64,000 bases of DNA from Mangrovimonas sp. ST2L15 (GCF_001280515.1 NZ_LBIQ01000035.1:124001-188000), one strand, 5' to 3'; shown: positions 44,397 through 52,361, numbered from the stretch's first letter. Translations and numbers: made by a program. The notes: generated by a model not told the origin, from the letters alone.

Positions 44397-45263
44397 ATGA
44401 TGAAATCCCATTTCCTGTTTACAAGAAGACAACGAAATGGGATTTTTTTATTGATCCTTGTGGTGTTGGCTGTTCAGGCAATTTATTATGTGTCAGATTT
44501 TACAAAGCCTATTGATTTTGGAAATCAAGAGGAGATTGATGCTTTTTTGAAAGAAAGGGATTCTTTGGTTAAGGTTTATGAGGAAAACAGCAAGCCTAAA
44601 ATTTATCCTTTCAATCCCAATTATATCACAGATTACAAAGGCTATGTGTTGGGGATGACCAATGAAGAAATAGATCGGTTGTTAAAGTATCGAGAGCAAA
44701 ATAAATGGGTGAATTCTGTTAGCGAATTTCAAAAAGTAACCTTAGTTTCAGATTCCCTGTTAAAAGAAATATCGCCCTATTTCAAGTTTCCTGAATGGAC
44801 AAAAAGCTCTAACAATAAACAAAAGACCAATTCGTTTTCGAACAATAGTAATTACCCTTCAGAAAAAAAGGATTTGAATCTAGCCACTGCAGGTGATTTA
44901 CAAAAGGTGCGCGGTATTGGGCCAACGCTTTCAGAAAGGATTATAAAATTCCGTACAAAGATAAATGGCTTTGCCGATCAGGTTGAACTGTCTGAGGTTT
45001 ATGGTCTATCTTCAGAAGTTATTGAGGAAATAGGGAAGCACTTTACCATAAAAACCCCAAGGCATATTGACAAAATAGCCTTAAATTCGGCCTCGGTAAA
45101 TGAGTTGGTACAAATCAAGTATATTGATTATGAAATTGCTCATGAAATAATAGAAGAAAGAACCTTGCGAGATGGGTTTAAAAATTTTAATGAATTGTTA
45201 AAAATTAAAGATTTTCCGATTGTGAAATTGGAAATAATTAAATTGTATTTGACTTTAGATTAG
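44397..45263 (+). CDS. Membrane-anchored helix-hairpin-helix protein (ComEA-like)
   Basis: 288 residues. One transmembrane helix near the N-terminus (GIFLLILVVLAVQAIYYV), then at least two ComEA-type helix-hairpin-helix regions: the clearest is DLNLATAGDLQKVRGIGPTL, and a later one is ALNSASVNELVQIKYIDYEI. A more degenerate copy may sit near residues 60-125. Helix-hairpin-helix units bind DNA backbone; in ComEA they capture DNA for uptake. A competence or DNA-binding role is possible but not shown. It lies between the symporter and the acyl-CoA dehydrogenase. Confidence 0.82.
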   Translation: MMKSHFLFTRRQRNGIFLLILVVLAVQAIYYVSDFTKPIDFGNQEEIDAFLKERDSLVKVYEENSKPKIYPFNPNYITDYKGYVLGMTNEEIDRLLKYREQNKWVNSVSEFQKVTLVSDSLLKEISPYFKFPEWTKSSNNKQKTNSFSNNSNYPSEKKDLNLATAGDLQKVRGIGPTLSERIIKFRTKINGFADQVELSEVYGLSSEVIEEIGKHFTIKTPRHIDKIALNSASVNELVQIKYIDYEIAHEIIEERTLRDGFKNFNELLKIKDFPIVKLEIIKLYLTLD

Positions 45264-45293
45264 AAAAACACAAAAAATAAGACTTAGAAATTA

Positions 45294-46475
45294 ATGAACA
45301 ATTTATATTTTGGAGAGGAACATCATTTATTTAGAGAAAGCCTGAAGGATTTTCTTAAAAAAGAAGTGGTTCCTCATATAGATAAATGGGAAAAGTCAGG
45401 AACCGTAGAGAGGTTTATCTGGAAGAAATTTGGTGATATGGGGTATTTGGGGTTAGCATCCCCAGAGGAATACGGCGGATTGAATTTAGACTTTTTCTAT
45501 ACTGTTATTCTACTGGAAGAATTGCAGAAAATAAATTCTGGAGGATTTGCAGCCAATATTTGGGCACATGCCTATTTAGCGATGACACACGTAAATGCAG
45601 AAGCAAGTCCGGAGTTAAAGGCAAAATACTTGTCGGGTAGTATTCATGGAGATTTGATTGGATGTCTTTGTATTTCAGAACCTTTTGGAGGTAGTGATGT
45701 GGCTGGAATGAGAACGACGGCTGTTCGTGACGGTGATCATTATATCATAAATGGCTCCAAAACGTTTATTACCAACGGTGTTTATAGTGATTATTTGGTA
45801 GTTGCAGCAAAAACGAACCCCGATTTAGGTCACAAAGGTATTAGTATCATCTTAATCGATAGAGATACTCCAGGTATTTCAGCAACCAAATTGGATAAAT
45901 TAGGTTGGCGTGCATCAGATACAGCAGAAATTGCATTTGATAATGTGAAGGTGCCCGTATCCCATCTAATGGGTGAGGAAGGCAAGGGCTTTTCTTATAT
46001 CATGCAGCATTTTGCATTGGAACGTTTAATTATGGGGATCAATGCACATGCAAGGGCTGAATTTGCTCTGGAATATGCTCTTGATTATATGAATAACAGA
46101 AGGGCTTTCGGTAAATCCCTTACCGAGTTTCAGGCGTTGAGACATAAGTTTGTTGACCTATATACTGACATGACCTTCTGTAAAGAGTTTAATTATGGTA
46201 TCGCTTACAGAATGAATCAAGGAGAGTATGTGGTTAAAGAAGCGACTATGGCTAAATTAAAATCCACAAAAATGGCTGATGAAGTGGCTTACGAATGTAT
46301 TCAATTTTTAGGTGGATATGGCTATATGGAAGAGTACCCTATGGCTCGCTTGTTTAGAGATAGTAGGTTGGGACCTATTGGTGGAGGAACTGCCGAAATT
46401 CTAAAAGAAGTTTTGTCAAAAATGATTATCGATAAGATAGAATATAAACCTGCTTTAGAACACGCCCCAAAATAA
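45294..46475 (+). CDS. Acyl-CoA dehydrogenase
   Basis: 393 residues. FAD-binding motifs CLCISEPFGGSDVAG and ITNGVYSDYLVVAAKT, WRASDTAEIAF, the helix RRAFGKSLTEFQALRHK, and the C-terminal ECIQFLGGYGYMEEYP then GGGTAEILKEVL. It oxidises acyl-CoA to enoyl-CoA and passes electrons to electron-transfer flavoprotein. The usual C-terminal catalytic Glu (YEGT position) is Gly here, as in long-chain and isovaleryl types, where the base sits earlier; Glu 256 in HARAEFALE is the likely base by analogy. Chain-length preference cannot be fixed. The next gene starts 1 base later. Confidence 0.92.
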   Translation: MNNLYFGEEHHLFRESLKDFLKKEVVPHIDKWEKSGTVERFIWKKFGDMGYLGLASPEEYGGLNLDFFYTVILLEELQKINSGGFAANIWAHAYLAMTHVNAEASPELKAKYLSGSIHGDLIGCLCISEPFGGSDVAGMRTTAVRDGDHYIINGSKTFITNGVYSDYLVVAAKTNPDLGHKGISIILIDRDTPGISATKLDKLGWRASDTAEIAFDNVKVPVSHLMGEEGKGFSYIMQHFALERLIMGINAHARAEFALEYALDYMNNRRAFGKSLTEFQALRHKFVDLYTDMTFCKEFNYGIAYRMNQGEYVVKEATMAKLKSTKMADEVAYECIQFLGGYGYMEEYPMARLFRDSRLGPIGGGTAEILKEVLSKMIIDKIEYKPALEHAPK

Positions 46476-46476
46476 T

Positions 46477-47874
46477 ATGAAAAGACTGATTCTCTTTTTG
46501 GTAATAGGAATGATAGGGTTTATTGGTCATTCCCAAATTGAAATTAAAAACAAAGTGGTGGATTTCCAGTCCTTCCTTCCATTGGAAAACTGTAGTGTAT
46601 ATGTGAAGAATACTACCATAGGAACTGTGACTAATGAGGATGGTAAGTTTGTTTTATTGATACCAGAAAGGCATCAGACTGATACGTTGATTGTCTCCAA
46701 TATCGGTTATAAAAGTTATAAAATTCCGGTAAACGAATTTGATGACTCCATGGAAATTATTCTGGAGGAGGATATTGCTTCCTTGAATGAGGTCTTGCTG
46801 GTTGCCGATACGAGGCCAGAAACAGCTAACGAAATTATTGAAAGAGCGCTAGAGCGCCTTCCGCGTAATTTGCCAGAATCTCCATATCTTCAAAAGGGTT
46901 TTATTAGACACAAGGAACGAAATAAGAGGGAATTTAAATGGCTCATTGAAAGTGCCATTACGTTGTATGATTCCAGTTTTCCATCTGCGGCTAATGAGAA
47001 CATCAAAATAAATGTAGATCAAGTAAGAAAGAGCTATGATTTAAGAGATGTTGACAGTCTATTGGTTTATACTTCATACTTGAAAAATCATGTTAGGAAT
47101 TTCAAAATGAAATCAAGGAACCTAAAAAGAGACACCATCAGGACATCGTCATTGGTAAAAGCCATTCGCTGGAATGACGGTCGCGTGAATGGATTGGAAA
47201 ACCTGTTTAAAGGTAAATTGAATTTGGTTCGAAACTCACATGATCCCAAGGCATTGTTCGGTGAAAATATGTTGGAAAGTCACCAGTTTGAATTAGATAC
47301 TATTTTGGTAGATAATGAAAGAAAGATCTATAAGATTAAAATAGAGGAAGGGAATGATTTTGTAGACCTCCATACCAAAGGCATTTTTAATAACGGGTTT
47401 CAAGCTCAAGGTTGGATCTATGTTTACTGGGACAACTATGCTATAAAAAAAATAGAGTATGAATTGGTTGCTGCCTCAGATGCACAAAAAAGTAGAAGTA
47501 AAACGCTTTTTGATACGTATGTAAATCACAAGTTGGAATTATCTTATATGGAGTATGACGAAAGAATGTATCTCAATTACATATATTATGAAACACCAAA
47601 ATTGGTTAATGTGGGTGATAAGTCAAATCAAGACAACGCTAATAATGATGAACGCTATTATTATACGGTTCAGGAGGTCTTGTTTACAGAGATAGTTGTA
47701 GATCCTGAAGAGGTGCAAGAACAAATTGTTGGTAAATCTTGGGATGCCGATATGTTTTCACCGAAACCTTATGATAAGTCATTTTGGAAAAGTTACAACA
47801 CCTTATTAGAAAGCGAAGAGGAGGAAAAACTTATAGAAGATTTAACCCAAAAGTACTCCTTATATAAAGAGTAG
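46477..47874 (+). CDS. Secreted protein with carboxypeptidase-regulatory-like (CarboxypepD_reg) domain
   Basis: 465 residues. Signal peptide MKRLILFLVIGMIGFIGHSQ. Residues ~22-95 form the beta-sandwich seen at the N-terminus of SusC-type receptors (IEIKNKVVDFQSFLPLENCSVYV, GTVTNEDGKFVLLIP, LIVSNIGYKSYKIPV), ending in SLNEVLLV. The remaining ~360 residues (ANEIIERALERLPRNLP, KAIRWNDGRVNGLENLFKG) are found in flavobacterial proteins with no assigned role. There is no TonB plug or barrel, so it is not a receptor itself. It is co-transcribed with the acyl-CoA dehydrogenase by spacing. Confidence 0.8.
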   Translation: MKRLILFLVIGMIGFIGHSQIEIKNKVVDFQSFLPLENCSVYVKNTTIGTVTNEDGKFVLLIPERHQTDTLIVSNIGYKSYKIPVNEFDDSMEIILEEDIASLNEVLLVADTRPETANEIIERALERLPRNLPESPYLQKGFIRHKERNKREFKWLIESAITLYDSSFPSAANENIKINVDQVRKSYDLRDVDSLLVYTSYLKNHVRNFKMKSRNLKRDTIRTSSLVKAIRWNDGRVNGLENLFKGKLNLVRNSHDPKALFGENMLESHQFELDTILVDNERKIYKIKIEEGNDFVDLHTKGIFNNGFQAQGWIYVYWDNYAIKKIEYELVAASDAQKSRSKTLFDTYVNHKLELSYMEYDERMYLNYIYYETPKLVNVGDKSNQDNANNDERYYYTVQEVLFTEIVVDPEEVQEQIVGKSWDADMFSPKPYDKSFWKSYNTLLESEEEEKLIEDLTQKYSLYKE

Positions 47875-47905
47875 GAATATAACAATAGCCTTGAATTGTA
47901 ACTAG

Positions 47906-47938
47906 TTAGCGGTCAGCGCTAAAAAAAATATTTTTTTT
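47906..47938 (+). terminator. Hairpin and A8-TA-T8 palindrome before rpsU
   Basis: Stem TTAGCG/CGCTAA with a 5-base loop is followed directly by a perfect A/T palindrome (eight A, TA, eight T). It probably ends transcription of the gene at 46477-47874. The T-run overlaps the -33 region of the rpsU promoter. Confidence 0.45.
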
Positions 47939-47939
47939 G

Positions 47940-47969
47940 TTGTGCAACTAGATTTAGTTAGTATATTTG
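47940..47969 (+). promoter_or_regulatory. rpsU promoter
   Basis: -33 TTG 47940-47942, 19-base spacer, perfect -7 TATATTTG at 47962-47969. The start is expected near 47975, about 33 bases upstream of the rpsU ATG and just upstream of its strong ribosome-binding site. Confidence 0.78.
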
Positions 47970-47991
47970 CGCACCGAAATGACTAAAAGAG

Positions 47992-48000
47992 AGGAGGTGA
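47992..48000 (+). promoter_or_regulatory. Exceptionally strong Shine-Dalgarno sequence of rpsU
   Basis: AGGAGGTGA lies 7 bases before ATG 48008, complementary to the 16S 3' end over at least 8 bases. Genes in this phylum usually lack such sites. In Flavobacteriia ribosomes bS21 helps hide the anti-Shine-Dalgarno, and ribosomes lacking bS21 favour rpsU mRNA, giving autoregulation (published for Flavobacterium johnsoniae). Confidence 0.9.
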
Positions 48001-48007
48001 TGTTTCT

Positions 48008-48202
48008 ATGTTAATTATACCAGTAAAAGAAGGAGAAAATATCGATAGAGCTTTAAAGCGTTACAAACGAAAGTTTGATAGAACTGGAGTTAAACGTGCG
48101 TTGCAAGAACGTAAGCAGTTTACTAAACCTTCTGTAGAGAAAAGATCTCAAGTACAAAAAGCTCAGTATATTCAAAGATTGAGAGATCAGGAGAATATCT
48201 AA
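48008..48202 (+). CDS. rpsU: 30S ribosomal protein bS21
   Basis: 64 residues, basic, with the family opening MLIIPVKEGENIDRALKRYKR and the Lys/Arg-rich middle. bS21 binds the platform of the small subunit near the 16S 3' end. Its own strong promoter and strong Shine-Dalgarno fit autoregulation by bS21-deficient ribosomes. A strong terminator follows, so it is a one-gene unit, followed by xerC as often seen in this family. Confidence 0.95.
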   Translation: MLIIPVKEGENIDRALKRYKRKFDRTGVKRALQERKQFTKPSVEKRSQVQKAQYIQRLRDQENI

Positions 48203-48222
48203 TTTGAGTTAGATAATATTTG

Positions 48223-48253
48223 AAAATCCCGCAAGTTACTTGCGGGATTTTTT
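48223..48253 (+). terminator. Intrinsic terminator of rpsU
   Basis: Perfect 13-bp stem AAAATCCCGCAAG/CTTGCGGGATTTT with a 3-base loop TTA and a T-run. Confidence 0.92.
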
Positions 48254-48314
48254 ATTTCATTAAAGATTGTTGGAAAGAATTTAGTATATTTAATGTTACC
48301 TAAAACCCAACTAA

Positions 48315-49205
48315 ATGCCTTTTAAATTCTTTTTAGACTACCTACTTCTGGAAAAGAATTATTCCAAACACACTGTTGATGCCTATCATCGGGATTTAAA
48401 TAGTTTCTTAGAATTTACTGAAAAGGAATACCAAACAACCGACATTTCAGATATTCATTATTCTCAAATTAGGAGTTGGATTGTTTTTATGGTTGAAAGT
48501 GGTATTTCGAATAGAAGTGTCAACCGCAAAATTTCAGCATTAAATACCTATTACAAGTTTTTAATTAAGGTTGGGGATTTAGAAGTGAATCCATTGGCCA
48601 AACACAAAGCTTTAAAAACAAGTAAAAAAATTCAAGTCCCTTTTTCAGAAAAGGAGGTGGGAGTTGTGCTAGATGATTTTGAGTTTGGGGATGATTTTGA
48701 AAGCTTAAGGGATAAATTGATGATTGAGCTGTTTTATTCTACAGGAATAAGAAGAATTGAACTGATCAATATTAAATTACATAACATAGATACCTCCAAT
48801 CAACTTCTTAAGGTTTTGGGGAAAAGAAATAAAGAGCGCTTTGTACCATTGTTACCTTCGGTTTTAACTAGCTTAAAAAGTTATTTGGAGGAAAGAAATA
48901 GCTTAGTGCAGATCATCGATAAAGAGATGTTATTTTTAACCAAAAAGGGCGTTAAAGTATATGAAAATCTTGTTTACCGAATCATAAATGAGTATTTTAG
49001 TTTAGCATCCTATAAGGTGAAAAAGAGTCCGCATATTTTGAGGCATTCGTTTGCGACGCACTTATTGAACCAGGGTGCCGATTTGAACTCAGTAAAAGAA
49101 TTATTAGGGCATTCTAGTTTGGCAGCTACTCAAGTGTACACCCATAATAGTATTGCCGAACTTAAAAAAGTTTATCTAGATGCCCACCCTAGAAACCAAA
49201 ATTAA
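48315..49205 (+). CDS. xerC: Tyrosine recombinase XerC-like
   Basis: 296 residues. N-terminal SAM-like core-binding domain (YLLLEKNYSKHTVDAYHRDL ... SVNRKISALNTYYKFLI) and catalytic domain with the full set Arg 146 (TGIRRIEL), Lys 170 (GKRNKERFVPL), His 240 and Arg 243 (HILRHSFATHLL), His 266 (LLGHSSLAATQVYTH) and nucleophile Tyr 275. It resolves chromosome dimers at dif with a partner recombinase. The neighbourhood rpsU-xerC-hpf is a housekeeping arrangement, and no mobile-element features lie nearby, so a chromosomal Xer role is favoured over a phage integrase. Confidence 0.88.
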   Translation: MPFKFFLDYLLLEKNYSKHTVDAYHRDLNSFLEFTEKEYQTTDISDIHYSQIRSWIVFMVESGISNRSVNRKISALNTYYKFLIKVGDLEVNPLAKHKALKTSKKIQVPFSEKEVGVVLDDFEFGDDFESLRDKLMIELFYSTGIRRIELINIKLHNIDTSNQLLKVLGKRNKERFVPLLPSVLTSLKSYLEERNSLVQIIDKEMLFLTKKGVKVYENLVYRIINEYFSLASYKVKKSPHILRHSFATHLLNQGADLNSVKELLGHSSLAATQVYTHNSIAELKKVYLDAHPRNQN

Positions 49206-49243
49206 ATCAAATAGCCTTTTTGTCTAACTAAAAACAATGTAGT

Positions 49244-49546
49244 ATGAAAGTAAACACGCAATCAGTCAACTTTTCTGCCGACAGAAAATTGATAGACTTT
49301 ATCCAAAAGCGTATGAACAAGTTAGATTTGTTTTATGATCGGGTGATTCAATCCGATGTTTTTCTAAAGGTCGCTAACACGAGTGACAAAGCCAACAAAA
49401 TATTTGAGGCAAAAATAAGTGTACCCGGTGATAGTCTGGTAGTTAAAAAACAATGTAAGACCTTTGAAGAGGGAGCAGATATGGCTGTAGCCTCTTTAGA
49501 AAGACAGTTAAAAAGAAGAAAAGAAAAATTAAGACCACATTTATGA
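49244..49546 (+). CDS. hpf: Ribosome hibernation-promoting factor (short HPF/RaiA family)
   Basis: 100 residues: MKVNTQSVNFSADRKLIDFIQKRMNKL, a central strand region (DVFLKVANTSDKANKIFEAKISVP) and a C-terminal basic helix (SLERQLKRRKEKLRPHL). Only the ribosome-binding domain is present; the long-form dimerisation tail is absent. It binds the 30S decoding region and stabilises inactive ribosomes in slow growth. It lies 38 bases after xerC and is probably read with it. Confidence 0.88.
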   Translation: MKVNTQSVNFSADRKLIDFIQKRMNKLDLFYDRVIQSDVFLKVANTSDKANKIFEAKISVPGDSLVVKKQCKTFEEGADMAVASLERQLKRRKEKLRPHL

Positions 49547-49567
49547 GAAAATTTTTCAAAAAATGTT

Positions 49568-49596
49568 TTGAATAAGAAAATAAATATATACATTTG
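49568..49596 (+). promoter_or_regulatory. Promoter-like element before the tRNA-tuf operon
   Basis: TTG 49568-49570, 18-base spacer, perfect -7 TACATTTG at 49589-49596. The start would be around 49601, at the edge of the hairpin at 49601-49616. Confidence 0.65.
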
Positions 49597-49598
49597 CA

Positions 49599-49626
49599 GT
49601 CCGTTAGAAATAGCGGGCTTTTTTTT
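49599..49626 (+). terminator. Hairpin plus T-run, hpf terminator or 5' leader hairpin
   Basis: Stem CCGTTA/TAGCGG with loop GAAA (extendable by two pairs to 49599-49618), then eight T (49619-49626). By form it is an intrinsic terminator. It lies just after the promoter-like element, so it may instead be the 5' end of the tRNA transcript. Confidence 0.65.
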
Positions 49627-49646
49627 AGATAAAAAAGCAGTGAAAA

Positions 49647-49720
49647 GCCTCCATAGCTCAGTTGGCTAGAGCAGCTGATTTGTAATCAGCAGGTCGTGGG
49701 TTCGAGTCCCTCTGGAGGCT
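49647..49720 (+). tRNA. tRNA-Thr (anticodon TGT)
   Basis: 74 bases. Acceptor GCCTCCA pairs with TGGAGGC; D-arm AGCTCAGTTGGCTAGAGC; anticodon stem GCTGA/TCAGC with loop TTTGTAA (TGT at 49681-49683); T-loop GGTTCGAGTCC. The 3' CCA is not encoded. It corresponds in order to E. coli thrU. Confidence 0.96.
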
Positions 49721-49756
49721 CATAAGTTCTTTAAAAAATATAGAAAATAAGGTAAT

Positions 49757-49839
49757 GGGGAGATACTCAAGCGGCCAACGAGGACAGACTGTAAATCTGT
49801 TGTTTTTTAACTTCGCAGGTTCGAATCCTGCTCTCCCCA
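49757..49839 (+). tRNA. tRNA-Tyr (anticodon GTA)
   Basis: 83 bases, class II with a long variable arm. Acceptor GGGGAGA pairs with TCTCCCC; anticodon stem ACAGA/TCTGT with loop CTGTAAA (GTA at 49791-49793); T-arm GCAGGTTCGAATCCTGC. CCA is not encoded. Confidence 0.95.
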
Positions 49840-49962
49840 CATTTTAAATTTCAATTGGCTTTTGAAACGTTTGTTTTCCTGTAAAGCACAGATTGAAAAA
49901 AAACTGAATTCGGGTTTACCCCGAGCTGAATGAAAAACTGAGGTTTTTTATTCTAAAATCAG

Positions 49963-50035
49963 GCGGGAGTAGCTCAGTTGGTAGAGCGTCAGCCTTCCAA
50001 GCTGAATGTCGCCGGTTCGAACCCGGTCTCCCGCT
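49963..50035 (+). tRNA. tRNA-Gly (anticodon TCC)
   Basis: 73 bases. Acceptor GCGGGAG pairs with CTCCCGC; anticodon stem TCAGC/GCTGA with loop CTTCCAA (TCC); T-arm CCGGTTCGAACCCGG. CCA is not encoded. The ~120-base spacer before it has only short inverted repeats. Confidence 0.96.
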
Positions 50036-50045
50036 CTTTTTTAAA

Positions 50046-50117
50046 GCCGGTGTAGCTCAGGGGTAGAGCGTTTCCTTGGTAAGGAAGAGGTCACGGGTTC
50101 AAATCCCGTCATTGGCT
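50046..50117 (+). tRNA. tRNA-Thr (anticodon GGT)
   Basis: 72 bases. Acceptor GCCGGTG pairs with CATTGGC (two G-T pairs); anticodon loop TTGGTAA (GGT); T-arm ACGGGTTCAAATCCCGT. CCA is not encoded. Together with the TGT tRNA upstream it reads Thr codons. Confidence 0.95.
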
Positions 50118-50182
50118 CTATCTGTTTTAACAGGAAAAAGGACACTAATATTATTATATAACTAAGATTAAATTTATTAAAA

Positions 50183-51370
50183 ATGGCAAAGGAAACTTTT
50201 GATCGTTCCAAACCCCACTTAAATATTGGTACAATTGGACACGTTGATCACGGTAAAACAACTTTGACAGCTGCTATTACTACTGTATTAGCTAACGCTG
50301 GTTTATCTGAACTGAGAAGCTTCGATTCAATCGATAACGCTCCAGAAGAAAAAGAAAGAGGTATTACTATTAATACATCTCACGTAGAATATCAAACAGC
50401 TAACCGTCACTATGCTCACGTTGACTGTCCAGGTCACGCGGATTACGTAAAGAACATGGTAACTGGTGCGGCTCAAATGGATGGTGCTATCTTAGTGGTA
50501 GCTGCTACAGATGGTCCTATGCCACAAACTCGTGAGCACATCCTATTAGGACGTCAGGTAGGTATTCCTCGTATCGTTGTTTTCTTGAACAAAGTGGACA
50601 TGGTTGATGACGAAGAATTATTAGAGCTTGTTGAAATGGAAGTTAGAGATTTATTGAACTTCTATGAGTATGATGGAGATAACGGACCTGTAATTTCTGG
50701 TTCGGCTTTAGGTGCTCTTAATGGTGAGCAAAAATGGGTTGACACTGTAATGGAATTGATGGATGCAGTTGATAACTGGATCGAAGAGCCAATGCGTGAA
50801 GTTGACAAGCCATTCTTGATGCCTATCGAAGATGTATTCTCTATTACTGGTCGTGGTACTGTTGCTACTGGTCGTATCGAGACTGGTGTTGCTAACACTG
50901 GAGATCCAGTTGAGATCATCGGTATGGGAGCTGAAAAATTGACTTCTACTATCACAGGGGTTGAGATGTTCCGTAAAATCTTAGATAGAGGTGAAGCTGG
51001 TGATAACGTTGGTATCTTATTAAGAGGTATCGAGAAAACTGATATCCGTCGTGGTATGGTTATCTGTAAGCCAGGTTCTATTACTCCTCACGCTAAATTT
51101 AAAGCAGAGGTTTATATCCTTAAAAAAGAAGAAGGTGGACGTCACACGCCATTCCACAACAACTACCGTCCTCAGTTCTACGTACGTACAACTGACGTAA
51201 CTGGTAACATTGTTTTACCAGAAGGTGTTGAAATGGTAATGCCAGGTGATAACTTAACTATTACTGTTGACTTGATTCAACCAATTGCATTAAACCAAGG
51301 TTTACGTTTTGCTATCCGTGAAGGAGGTAGAACAGTTGGAGCTGGTCAGGTAACAGAAATTTTAGACTAA
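50183..51370 (+). CDS. tuf: Elongation factor Tu
   Basis: 395 residues. G1 [10 protein letters not shown] (19-28), [13 protein letters not shown] (switch I), [12 protein letters not shown] (G3), LNKVDMVDD (G4), then beta-barrel domains 2 and 3 ending in [15 protein letters not shown]. It delivers aminoacyl-tRNA to the ribosome. The codon choice is visibly more biased (GGT, GTT, CGT rich) than in most of the window, as expected for a highly expressed gene. It lies behind four tRNA genes, as tufB does in E. coli. Confidence 0.98.
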   Translation: MAKETFDRSKPHLNIGTIGHVDHGKTTLTAAITTVLANAGLSELRSFDSIDNAPEEKERGITINTSHVEYQTANRHYAHVDCPGHADYVKNMVTGAAQMDGAILVVAATDGPMPQTREHILLGRQVGIPRIVVFLNKVDMVDDEELLELVEMEVRDLLNFYEYDGDNGPVISGSALGALNGEQKWVDTVMELMDAVDNWIEEPMREVDKPFLMPIEDVFSITGRGTVATGRIETGVANTGDPVEIIGMGAEKLTSTITGVEMFRKILDRGEAGDNVGILLRGIEKTDIRRGMVICKPGSITPHAKFKAEVYILKKEEGGRHTPFHNNYRPQFYVRTTDVTGNIVLPEGVEMVMPGDNLTITVDLIQPIALNQGLRFAIREGGRTVGAGQVTEILD

Positions 51371-51392
51371 TTTAGTTAATAAATATAGAGTT

Positions 51393-51420
51393 AAGGTATT
51401 CCGAAATATCGGAATGCCTT
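51393..51420 (+). promoter_or_regulatory. Hairpin between tuf and tRNA-Trp
   Basis: 12-bp stem AAGGTATTCCGA/TCGGAATGCCTT (one G-T pair) with loop AATA, 22 bases after the tuf stop and 11 before tRNA-Trp. There is no T-run, so an RNA-processing site or weak attenuator is more likely than a terminator. Confidence 0.6.
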
Positions 51421-51431
51421 GACTTGTATTT

Positions 51432-51504
51432 ACGGGTTTAGCTCAGTTGGTAGAGCACTGGTCTCCAAAACCAGGTGTCGGGAGTTCGAGTCTCTCAACC
51501 CGTG
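51432..51504 (+). tRNA. tRNA-Trp (anticodon CCA)
   Basis: 73 bases. Acceptor ACGGGTT pairs with AACCCGT; anticodon stem CTGGT/ACCAG with loop CTCCAAA (CCA); T-arm GGGAGTTCGAGTCTCTC. The 3' CCA is not encoded. It sits between tuf and secE. Confidence 0.96.
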
Positions 51505-51519
51505 CAAATAGATATTATA

Positions 51520-51717
51520 ATGGCTGGAATTGTAAACTATATAAAAGAATCATTTGAAGAATTGAAAAACCACGTGACTTGGCCAGCTTGGCCTGAGGCA
51601 CAAAGTTTAACTGTACTAGTAGCAGTGTTCTCTGTAATTTTTGCCTTGGCAACTTGGGGAGTAGATACTGTTTTTGGTAAAGTTGTGGGTTACTACTTTA
51701 AATTGATTAACGGTTAA
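51520..51717 (+). CDS. secE: Preprotein translocase subunit SecE
   Basis: 65 residues from ATG 51520; an upstream in-frame start would lie inside tRNA-Trp. Amphipathic segment YIKESFEELKNHVTWPAWPEA, then one transmembrane helix (LTVLVAVFSVIFALATWGVD). SecE clamps the two halves of SecY in the inner membrane. It lies 15 bases after tRNA-Trp and 9 before nusG, the conserved order. Confidence 0.95.
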   Translation: MAGIVNYIKESFEELKNHVTWPAWPEAQSLTVLVAVFSVIFALATWGVDTVFGKVVGYYFKLING

Positions 51718-51726
51718 TATACGATT

Positions 51727-52281
51727 ATGTCTGAAGTGAGCGAGAAAAAATGGTACGTAGTCAGAGCCGTTAGTGGTCAAGAGAATAAGATTAAAAACTA
51801 TATCGAGAATGAAATAGCTCGATTAGGTTTAGATGATTATGTTGATCAGGTTTTGGTTCCTACGGAAAAGGTGGTTCAGATACGTAACGGTAAGAAAATA
51901 AACAAAGAGAAGGTTTATTTTCCGGGTTACATAATGATTCAAGCCAATTTAACTGGTGAAATTCCTCATATCATCAAATCTGTAACCAATGTTATCGGAT
52001 TTTTAGGTGAAACCAAGGGAGGTGATCCAGTGCCGTTAAGACAGTCTGAGGTGAATAGAATGTTAGGTAAGGTTGATGAATTATCAGTAGAAGCAGATTC
52101 TAATGTGATGATTCCTTACAAAGTTGGTGAGACTGTAAAAGTAATTGATGGGCCATTCAATGGATTTGATGGTACTATTGAGAAAATTAACGAGGAAAAG
52201 CGTAAGCTTGAGGTAATGGTGAAGATCTTTGGAAGAAAGACACCATTGGAATTAAGTTATATGCAGGTAGAAAAAGTATAA
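51727..52281 (+). CDS. nusG: Transcription termination/antitermination factor NusG
   Basis: 184 residues. NGN domain with KKWYVVRAVSGQENKIKNYIE and VYFPGYIMIQANLTGE, and a C-terminal KOW domain with GETVKVIDGPFNGFDGTIEKI. It binds RNA polymerase at the clamp and affects pausing, Rho action and coupling to ribosomes. It is in its usual place between secE and rplK. Confidence 0.97.
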   Translation: MSEVSEKKWYVVRAVSGQENKIKNYIENEIARLGLDDYVDQVLVPTEKVVQIRNGKKINKEKVYFPGYIMIQANLTGEIPHIIKSVTNVIGFLGETKGGDPVPLRQSEVNRMLGKVDELSVEADSNVMIPYKVGETVKVIDGPFNGFDGTIEKINEEKRKLEVMVKIFGRKTPLELSYMQVEKV

Positions 52282-52361
52282 TAGTTGTTACATTATAGAT
52301 AGGTGCAGTTCTTTTGCTTCCAACTTAAAGAAATGCATCGCTTTTAAATTTTATTTTAAAA

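Noticed and set aside
48315-49205. xerC-like gene as an integrase of a mobile element
   Set aside because: Housekeeping neighbours (rpsU, hpf) and no attachment repeats or cargo nearby; a chromosomal Xer recombinase is simpler.
49934-49950. AAAAAC-TGAG-GTTTTT in the tRNA-Tyr to tRNA-Gly spacer as a terminator
   Set aside because: The stem is almost entirely A-T and lies inside an expected polycistronic tRNA transcript.
51475-51519. Upstream in-frame starts of secE
   Set aside because: They overlap the tRNA-Trp gene. ATG 51520 gives the usual length and N-terminus.
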